Shown here: positions 56,560 to 61,924 of the stretch, in pieces
Layout of the letters: every line of letters starts with the position of its first letter
Numbering within the stretch: the stretch's first letter is position 1
Assembly (NCBI GenBank): GCA_021162785.1
Contig: JAGGYA010000018.1
Span: 1-61,924 of the forward strand
DNA length: 61,924 nt
DNA from: Candidatus Calescibacteriota bacterium
GTDB taxonomy: Bacteria; CAIJMQ01; JAADFP01
Reading direction: 5' to 3'
Notes under the pieces: model-generated
Databases searched by the model: none
Seen by the model: only the letters and a program-made list of their open reading frames with translations
Told to the model about the DNA's origin: nothing
Program-made: the position numbers and the translations under genes

Positions 56560-57561
56560 TCAAAATATTCCAGGAATTTTGGTATTACAGAACTTGCATC
56601 TACCCTGTTTAATGTTTATCTCTGTGACTCTAAATCCATATCTCCCTATAATTAATTTTCCACAGGAAGGGCAATAAGTATTTTCCCCTTCTTCTCCAGG
56701 GATATTCCCCGTGTAAACAAACTTAAGTCCTTTACGCAAAGCCATTTCTCTTGCTTTCCTCAAAATAGAAGAAGGGGTAGGAGGGAGATCAAGCATTCTA
56801 TAAGCAGGATAAAAAGCAGTTATATGCCAGGGGATTTCATCACTTACACTCAGGATAAAATCCGCGATTTTCTCCAATTCCTCTAAGGAATCATTCTTGG
56901 TAGGAATGATGAGTGTTGTTACTTCTACCCATACCCCATTTACCTTAAGAAACTTAATGCTCTCTAAGACGGGAGAGAGTCTTCCTCCACAGATTTCACG
57001 ATAGAAATCTTCAGAAAAAGACTTAAGGTCTATATTTGCTGCATCCAGATAGGGCAAGATTTTCTCCCAGGTTCCTTTCTCAGCATATCCATTGGTTACA
57101 AAGATGTTTTTGAGCCCTTTTTCCTTAGCAATTTTTGCAGTATCCAAGGCAAATTCCATAAAAATTAAAGGTTCAGTATAAGTATAGGAAATGCTCCGGG
57201 CACCCCATCTCAAAGCTATGTCCACAACTTCTTCCGGAGTTCTTTCTCTTCCTGGTATATCACCCTGCTTCCACTGGGATATCTCCCAATTCTGACAATG
57301 AAGACAATGTAAATTACAGCCCACAGTAGCAATGGAGTAGGAAGTAGAAGCAGGATAAAGGTGGAATATAGGCTTTTTCTCTATGGGATCAAGATTCTCC
57401 GCTACCAGTCTCCCATAAACCAAACTGTAAAGTTTGCCACCCTGATTTTCCCTTACTCCACACACCCCTCTCCCACCTTGTGGTATCAAACAGTGATGTG
57501 GACAAAGAAAACATCTTACTTTCCCATCCTCCCCTTTTTCATAAAAAAGTGCTTCTTTCAT
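56560..57561 (-). CDS. amrS: Radical SAM enzyme of the AmmeMemoRadiSam type
   Basis: A 333-residue radical SAM protein. The cluster cysteines are Cys82, Cys86 and Cys89 in GCNLHCLHCQNW. N-terminal cysteines (RCFLCPHHC...GVCGVR) and a C-terminal zinc-ribbon-like tail (CPSCGKLI...CKFC) are typical of the AmrS family. The family is usually linked with MEMO and AMMECR1 proteins; neither gene is in this window. It follows the folate reductase gene after 2 bases. Confidence 0.88.
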   Translation of the reverse strand: MKEALFYEKGEDGKVRCFLCPHHCLIPQGGRGVCGVRENQGGKLYSLVYGRLVAENLDPIEKKPIFHLYPASTSYSIATVGCNLHCLHCQNWEISQWKQGDIPGRERTPEEVVDIALRWGARSISYTYTEPLIFMEFALDTAKIAKEKGLKNIFVTNGYAEKGTWEKILPYLDAANIDLKSFSEDFYREICGGRLSPVLESIKFLKVNGVWVEVTTLIIPTKNDSLEELEKIADFILSVSDEIPWHITAFYPAYRMLDLPPTPSSILRKAREMALRKGLKFVYTGNIPGEEGENTYCPSCGKLIIGRYGFRVTEINIKQGRCKFCNTKIPGIF

Positions 57562-57563
57562 TA

Positions 57564-58481
57564 TTAAGGCCTGGGATGAAGACCCGCCATTTCAACAATT
57601 TCAGGGACTACTTCTTCCCATTCAATTGCCATGATGTGGACTCCAGCCACTCCTTCCATCTCCTTCATTCTTTGGATAGTTTCCACAGCTATCTTGATCC
57701 CTTCCTTGGGGACCTCCTTCTTTGGAACTCCTTTTAGTCTTTCTATAATTTCATCAGGGATATCCATACCGGGGACTTTGTTTTTCATATATTTTGCTGC
57801 ACCCAAGGATTTTATAGGGGTTATTCCTGCAAGAATTTTCACCCTTTCATGAAGTCCCTCATCCCTCACGCGTTTCATCCATTCTTCGAATTTTTTAACA
57901 TTGAATACACATTGGGTTTGTATAAAATCAGCACCTGCTTCCACTTTTTTCTTAAGCCTCTCTACCCGATATTCAAAAGGATCTGCAAAAGGATTGGCTG
58001 CTGCTCCTATAAAGAGGCAAGGTTCTACCTCCATTTCATCTCCACTCTGGAACTTTTTCTCATCCCTCATAGTTTTCACTATCTGGATAAATTGAATGGA
58101 ATCCAAGTCATACACCCCTTTGGCACCTGGATGATTACCGAAGATTACATGATCCCCGGTAAGGCAAAGGATATTATGAATACCAAGAGCATAAACCCCC
58201 AGAACATCCATCTGAAGAGCAATACGGTTTCTGTCCCGGCAAGTCATCTGAACTATTGGATCAAGCCCTTCTTCTTTTCCAATAACACAGGCAGCCCAGC
58301 TGGCCATTCTCACCACCGCTGTTTGTCCATCGGTTACATTAAACGCATCCACATAACCCTTAAGGATTTTTGCTTTCCTCTTTATTTTTTCAGCATCCGC
58401 ATCCGTAGGAGGACCAAGTTCTGCAGTTACAGCAAAATGACCTTCTTCCAGGACTCTTTCCAAATTGCTCCTTGTCTTCAT
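57564..58481 (-). CDS. Methylenetetrahydrofolate reductase family protein
   Basis: A 305-residue MetF-like TIM-barrel flavoprotein. Landmarks are VTAELGPPTDAD (catalytic Glu), MTCRDRNRIALQMDV, LCLTGDHV and FIQTQCVF. It is close to the acetogen and anaerobe type, which often acts in one-carbon metabolism or with a MetV partner; no metV is adjacent. Two ATGs lie 6 bases apart: the first (58487) touches the GGGAGG ribosome site, while the second (58481) has proper spacing, so I chose the second. Confidence 0.88.
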   Translation of the reverse strand: MKTRSNLERVLEEGHFAVTAELGPPTDADAEKIKRKAKILKGYVDAFNVTDGQTAVVRMASWAACVIGKEEGLDPIVQMTCRDRNRIALQMDVLGVYALGIHNILCLTGDHVIFGNHPGAKGVYDLDSIQFIQIVKTMRDEKKFQSGDEMEVEPCLFIGAAANPFADPFEYRVERLKKKVEAGADFIQTQCVFNVKKFEEWMKRVRDEGLHERVKILAGITPIKSLGAAKYMKNKVPGMDIPDEIIERLKGVPKKEVPKEGIKIAVETIQRMKEMEGVAGVHIMAIEWEEVVPEIVEMAGLHPRP

Positions 58482-58519
58482 TTCCATCCTCCCTTATTTT
58501 AATATAGTTCTATAAACGA

Positions 58520-58957
58520 TTAAACCTCCATTATAATCGTTACCGGCCCCTCATTAACTAACTCTACGCTCATTTTCTCACCAAATTTACCTGTAAAAAC
58601 TGGGATCCCTTCCTCCTTAAGGTAATCACGCAACTTGTTAAAAAGGATTAATGCTTCCTCCCTTCCTGCCACTTTATCGAAAGAAGGCCTTCTCCCTTTC
58701 TCCACATCCGCATATAAAGTAAACTGGGAAACCAAGAGTATTTCACCACCCACATCTTTAAGACTTAGATTCAATTTTCCTTCTTTATCTTCAAAAATTC
58801 TCAGATTTGCAATTTTTTTTGCTAATTTCTTAGCTTTTTCTTCATCGTCACCTTTCTTCACCCCCACTAATACCAAAAATCCTTCCTCAATATTACTAAT
58901 TAATTCACCACCTACAATTACTTTAGCCCGAGATACTCTTTGGATTACTGCTTTCAT
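58520..58957 (-). CDS. dtd: D-aminoacyl-tRNA deacylase
   Basis: A 145-residue DTD that removes D-amino acids and glycine from mischarged tRNA. It has MKAVIQRVSRAKV, the SQFTLYAD motif and the cross-subunit Gly-Pro in NEGPVT. It follows the DUF488 gene by 3 bases. Confidence 0.96.
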   Translation of the reverse strand: MKAVIQRVSRAKVIVGGELISNIEEGFLVLVGVKKGDDEEKAKKLAKKIANLRIFEDKEGKLNLSLKDVGGEILLVSQFTLYADVEKGRRPSFDKVAGREEALILFNKLRDYLKEEGIPVFTGKFGEKMSVELVNEGPVTIIMEV

Positions 58958-58960
58958 TAT

Positions 58961-59365
58961 TTAAAGATGCACAACCTTCCAGCCCCGACCTTCCAAAGCA
59001 CATGCAATGAATCTTCGATGACAACGGAAAAACAAACGCTCTGCACAAATGATTACCGTGGGGCCTTCTCTGGCTATCTCCTCTAATTTTTCAATACCCT
59101 TTTGAAATTCCTCACTTTCCATAAATTTCTCATAGCCACCCTTTCTATAGCCACCCAATTTATCTCCCAAATAAAAGTATTTAAAACCTTCTTTAGAGAG
59201 GATTTTCTCTAAATTTTCTTTTCTGAAATGCTCAAATTGGCTGGTAGGGAATCTCCTCACATCCACTATGTTTTTAATACCTTTATCTCTAAGAATTTTC
59301 AAAAATTCCTCTTCCCTACGATTGGAAGTTCCTAAGGTATAAATCATCTCTTCCATATTAGCCAT
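58961..59365 (-). CDS. DUF488 family protein
   Basis: A 134-residue DUF488 protein. The N-terminal YTLGTSNRREEEFLKIL, VDVRRFPTSQ and the late CAERLFFRCHRRFIA are the family hallmarks; the two cysteines and His/Arg suggest a catalytic site, but the activity is unknown. The ATG at 59365 has no Shine-Dalgarno and lies 8 bases behind TTTAAT. In-frame ATGs at 59356 and 59350 are alternatives. Confidence 0.85.
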   Translation of the reverse strand: MANMEEMIYTLGTSNRREEEFLKILRDKGIKNIVDVRRFPTSQFEHFRKENLEKILSKEGFKYFYLGDKLGGYRKGGYEKFMESEEFQKGIEKLEEIAREGPTVIICAERLFFRCHRRFIACALEGRGWKVVHL

Positions 59366-59373
59366 TTTATATC

Positions 59374-59402
59374 ATTAAAACAGAAGAATTTTGAAATGTA
59401 AA
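59374..59402 (-). promoter_or_regulatory. Promoter of the DUF488 gene
   Basis: Minus-strand TTTACA (59402-59397), 17 bases, TTTAAT (59379-59374). It overlaps the divergent promoter of the glycosyltransferase gene. Confidence 0.55.
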
Positions 59403-59419
59403 AGATTTTCATTTAAGAT
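59391..59419 (+). promoter_or_regulatory. Promoter of the glycosyltransferase gene
   Basis: TTGAAA (59391-59396), 17 bases, TAAGAT (59414-59419), 20 bases before the ATG at 59440. Confidence 0.55.
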
Positions 59420-59439
59420 TAAAGAAGAAATTAAATGGG

Positions 59440-60279
59440 ATGAAACTGAGTGTAATTATACCTGCACGAGACGAAGAAGAAAGTATTGGACAGGTCATTA
59501 GAGAAATCAAAAACGTCCTCCCAGAGAGTGAAATTATAGTGGTGAATGATGCTTCACGAGACTCCACCCCTTTAATTGCTCTCCGGGAAGGGGCTAAGGT
59601 TATCAATACTAATTCACCCCAGGGATACGGAAAAGCTCTTAAAATCGGGATAGGAGAAGCAAAATATCCGGTCATAGCTATTATTGATGGGGATGGGACC
59701 TACCCTGCTGACCTGCTCCCCTCGCTGGTGAAGGAAATAGGGAAATTCGATATGGTTATAGGTGCCAGAGACCCCAGAAAAATCCCCTGGTTGCGAAGAC
59801 CAGCAAAAGGATTGCTTCAGTTTCTCGCCAGTTACCTAATGGGACAAAAAATTCCTGACCTCAACTCGGGAATGAGAGTTTTTAAAAGAGAGATTATCCA
59901 AGAATTTTACCATCTTCTCCCTGATGGTTTTTCTTTCACTTCCACTTTAACTCTGGCTGCTTTAAGCGAAGGATATGGGGTAAAATTTGTCCCCATTCTC
60001 TACTTCCCAAGAAAGGGGCGTTCCAAAATAAATCCTCTCAGGGACACCTTTAACTTCTTCCTCCTTATAATCAGAACCATTTTATACTTCAATCCTTTAA
60101 AGGTATTTCTGCCTTTGAGTTTTTTCCTTCTTTCTTTGGGACTCTTTATTCTCCTCTATACTGCTCTGGTGCTGGGGAAGGTAATGGATATCACCAGTAT
60201 TGTGGTAATTCTCACCGGGGTTCAGGTGGGTGTTCTTGGATTGCTGGCTGATTTAATAGTAAGAAGACTCAAAAAATGA
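59440..60279 (+). CDS. Family 2 glycosyltransferase with C-terminal membrane anchor
   Basis: A 279-residue GT-A enzyme of the dolichol-phosphate mannose synthase/ArnC-like branch. LSVIIPARDEEESI binds the nucleotide sugar; IIDGDGTYPADLL carries the metal DxD; FTSTLTLAALSEGYGVKFVPI follows. Two transmembrane helices (about 225-245 and 255-275) anchor it. It probably charges a polyprenyl phosphate with a sugar for envelope glycans. It overlaps the next gene by 4 bases. Confidence 0.92.
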   Translation: MKLSVIIPARDEEESIGQVIREIKNVLPESEIIVVNDASRDSTPLIALREGAKVINTNSPQGYGKALKIGIGEAKYPVIAIIDGDGTYPADLLPSLVKEIGKFDMVIGARDPRKIPWLRRPAKGLLQFLASYLMGQKIPDLNSGMRVFKREIIQEFYHLLPDGFSFTSTLTLAALSEGYGVKFVPILYFPRKGRSKINPLRDTFNFFLLIIRTILYFNPLKVFLPLSFFLLSLGLFILLYTALVLGKVMDITSIVVILTGVQVGVLGLLADLIVRRLKK

Positions 60280-61706
60280 AAGTCCTCCTCATCAATCCCC
60301 CAGCTCTAAATACAATTGTAGCCAATAATCCACCTTTAATTGATGAGGAAAGGGGGATAAATCCTCCCCTTGGTCTTCTCTACCTTGCCTCTTCTCTTCG
60401 AGAGAAAGGGATAGATACTGAAGTTCTGGACACTCAGGTTGAAAGACTGGACTATGAGGAGCTTGGCAGAACACTTGAGGGGAAAAAATTTGATGTGGTG
60501 GGAATTACCTGTATGACCCTTACCCTTCTGGATGTTTTAGAAACAATTAAAGTGGTTAAAGAAATAAACCCTCACTGTAAAATTGTCCTGGGTGGTCCCC
60601 ATCCCCATATTTACCCGCAAGAAACCCTTAACCTCCAAGGAGTGGACTATGTGGTCATGGGAGAAGGGGAAATTGTTTTCCCTCAGCTTCTTTTATCTAT
60701 TCGTGAAGGGAGGAGTCCGGAAAAAATTCCGGGTATAGGATGGAAGGAAAATGGAGAAATCAGAATAAATCCCTTTCCTGGATATATTGAAAATCTGGAT
60801 GAACTACCTTTCCCTGCACGAGAACTTACTCCTTACCACAAGTATTACTCTATTCTCACTCCCAGAAGACCAGTAACCACCATGATCACCTCGCGAGGTT
60901 GTCCTTATTCCTGCATTTTTTGTGATCGTCCTCATCTGGGCAGGAAATTTCGAGCGAGATCTGCAGAAAATGTTGTTCAAGAAATGGAAGAATGCGAAAA
61001 ACTGGGGATTAAAGAGATTCTCATTTACGATGATACCTTTAATGTGGACAGAAGAAGGGTAATGGAAATCTGTGAATTGAAGAAAGAGAAAAAAGTGGGG
61101 ATTCATTGGGATGTGAGGGTCAGAGTGGACATCTTTGACCGAGAAATGGCAAGGAAGATGAAAGAAGCAGGATGTGAAAGACTTCACTTCGGAGTTGAAG
61201 CAGGGACAGAAAAGATTTTAAAGGTGCTGAAAAAAGGTATTACTCTTGAAGAAGCAAGGAGAGCTTTCCAAATAGCTAAGGAGGAAGGGTTAAAAACACT
61301 GGCCTATTTTATGATAGGTGCTCCTGGAGAAACGAGAGAGGATATCCTTGAAACCATCGAGTTTGCCCTCAAATTAAAACCTGATTATACCCATATCACC
61401 ATCCTCACACCCTTCCCCTCCACTGAACTTTATAAGGAAGGGGTAAAGAAAGGAATAATCCCGGATTTCTGGGGGGAATTTGCCCGTGAACCTCAGAAAG
61501 GTGCCAGAATCCACTACTGGGAGGAAATACTTACAGAAAATGAACTTCAGGAACTCTTAAAATATGCTTACCGCCGGTTTTACCTACGTCCTTCTTTTAT
61601 TCTTAAGGAAATTTTGAAGATCCGGTCCCTCCACGATTTTCTTTTGAGATTAAAAGGAGGATGGAACCTTCTCACGGGTAGAGGTACTCGTCTCAGAAGC
61701 CAGTAA
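60276..61706 (+). CDS. B12-binding radical SAM protein
   Basis: A 476-residue protein. A Rossmann-like B12-binding domain (1-140: VLLINPP, LGLLYLASSLREKGI, IVLGGPHPHIYPQE) precedes a radical SAM barrel with Cys209, Cys213 and Cys216 (RGCPYSCIFCDRP). A helical tail follows (430-476). The family (BchE-like/HpnJ-like) carries out methylations and ring formations. The B12 domain lacks the D-x-H-x2-G motif, so base-off binding is expected. Coupling to the GT2 gene suggests glycan or lipid modification; inference. Confidence 0.9.
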   Translation: MKVLLINPPALNTIVANNPPLIDEERGINPPLGLLYLASSLREKGIDTEVLDTQVERLDYEELGRTLEGKKFDVVGITCMTLTLLDVLETIKVVKEINPHCKIVLGGPHPHIYPQETLNLQGVDYVVMGEGEIVFPQLLLSIREGRSPEKIPGIGWKENGEIRINPFPGYIENLDELPFPARELTPYHKYYSILTPRRPVTTMITSRGCPYSCIFCDRPHLGRKFRARSAENVVQEMEECEKLGIKEILIYDDTFNVDRRRVMEICELKKEKKVGIHWDVRVRVDIFDREMARKMKEAGCERLHFGVEAGTEKILKVLKKGITLEEARRAFQIAKEEGLKTLAYFMIGAPGETREDILETIEFALKLKPDYTHITILTPFPSTELYKEGVKKGIIPDFWGEFAREPQKGARIHYWEEILTENELQELLKYAYRRFYLRPSFILKEILKIRSLHDFLLRLKGGWNLLTGRGTRLRSQ

Positions 61707-61924
61707 TGACACAAAATTGAAAAGTGATAAAGGCCTGGATATAATTTAGCCAAGTGAGCCCGAAAGATTTTCGAATGAAAAAACCACTCCCCTTAATCCC
61801 TAACTTCCCAAATTTTAAGTAATAGGTATAGAAAAACTCTCCATTAACAATCTTGTTTGTTTAGGTATTTCAAGATCTATCCAGTGTGTTGAAACTTTCA
61901 CCTTTCTATATTTACTTAAGTAGA
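61707..61924. other. 3' intergenic end of window
   Basis: About 218 AT-rich bases without a supported gene. A short hairpin, CGAAA-GAT-TTTCG (61769-61781), lacks a T run. Near 61867-61897 there is an interrupted TTTCAA/TTGAAA inverted repeat ending in GTTGAAAC, which looks like the end of a type I CRISPR repeat, but there is only one copy. Confidence 0.4.

Noticed and set aside
61769-61781. Hairpin as terminator of the B12 radical SAM gene
   Set aside because: Five-bp stem followed by A-rich, not T-rich, sequence on the coding strand.

Overview
The window is a gene-dense stretch of a bacterial chromosome, probably from an uncultured, anaerobic, possibly thermophilic diderm lineage. The evidence for two membranes is indirect: YidC has a large periplasmic domain and an AsmA-like protein follows it. 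The proteins are rich in Lys and Glu, arginine is mostly AGA/AGG, and a V-type ATPase replaces the F-type operon often found here. Two pseudopilins, one of the DUF1559-like short-signal type, recall PVC/Omnitrophota-like candidate phyla. The sequence alone does not fix the phylum. I see no rRNA, tRNA, insertion sequence or prophage.

Layout. 1-2340 is an accessory edge: the tail of an MNT nucleotidyltransferase, a decayed FkbM-type methyltransferase, and a pseudopilin with its own promoter and terminator. 2345-8587 (+) holds a sugar-phosphate isomerase-like gene and carA/carB, with a SatD-like gene and a small membrane-protein gene between them. 8590-25437 (-) is a long housekeeping block, in transcription order: Xaa-Pro peptidase, efp, accB, accC, amaP, clpX, lon, rpmH, yidD, yidC, AsmA-like, then parS-parA-parB and V-ATPase subunits H(G), I, K, E, C, F. 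25498-26911 (+) has NIF3 and an RCK_C membrane protein. 26908-37042 (-) is a long co-directional run: hisH, guaA, hisF, purF, an oxidoreductase, an isomerase, a cation exchanger, argJ, argB, a pseudopilin and a BON-like protein. 37097-43854 has a nucleotide-sugar dehydrogenase, panD, an MFS carrier, rpmB, rsmA-recJ and era. 43846-58481 (-) runs from a folate-linked reductase through amrS, secD, secF, thrS, pnp, an M16 peptidase, dut and ftsK to hsp20-lon2. Then come dtd and a DUF488 gene, and finally (+) a GT2 glycosyltransferase and a B12-binding radical SAM protein.

How it works together. Nucleotide and amino-acid supply (carAB, hisH/F, guaA, purF, argBJ) sits beside protein quality control (ClpX, two Lons, Hsp20), envelope biogenesis (YidC/YidD, SecDF, AsmA-like) and chromosome partition (ParABS). 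The K subunit carries all five Na+-ligand positions known from the Enterococcus hirae rotor, so Na+ bioenergetics is likely.

Most notable features: (i) many first-in-operon genes have a -35/-10 box that puts the transcription start at or within a few bases of the start codon, with no Shine-Dalgarno; (ii) every convergent gene pair overlaps or abuts; (iii) the V-ATPase operon stops before A, B and D; (iv) rnpA is missing between rpmH and yidD; (v) a hairpin that could act as an RNA thermometer covers the hsp20 ribosome site; (vi) tandem inverted repeats lie at the SatD-like/membrane-gene junction inside carA-carB. No wholly new system is evident; the SatD cassette and the hsp20-lon2 unit are the best leads.
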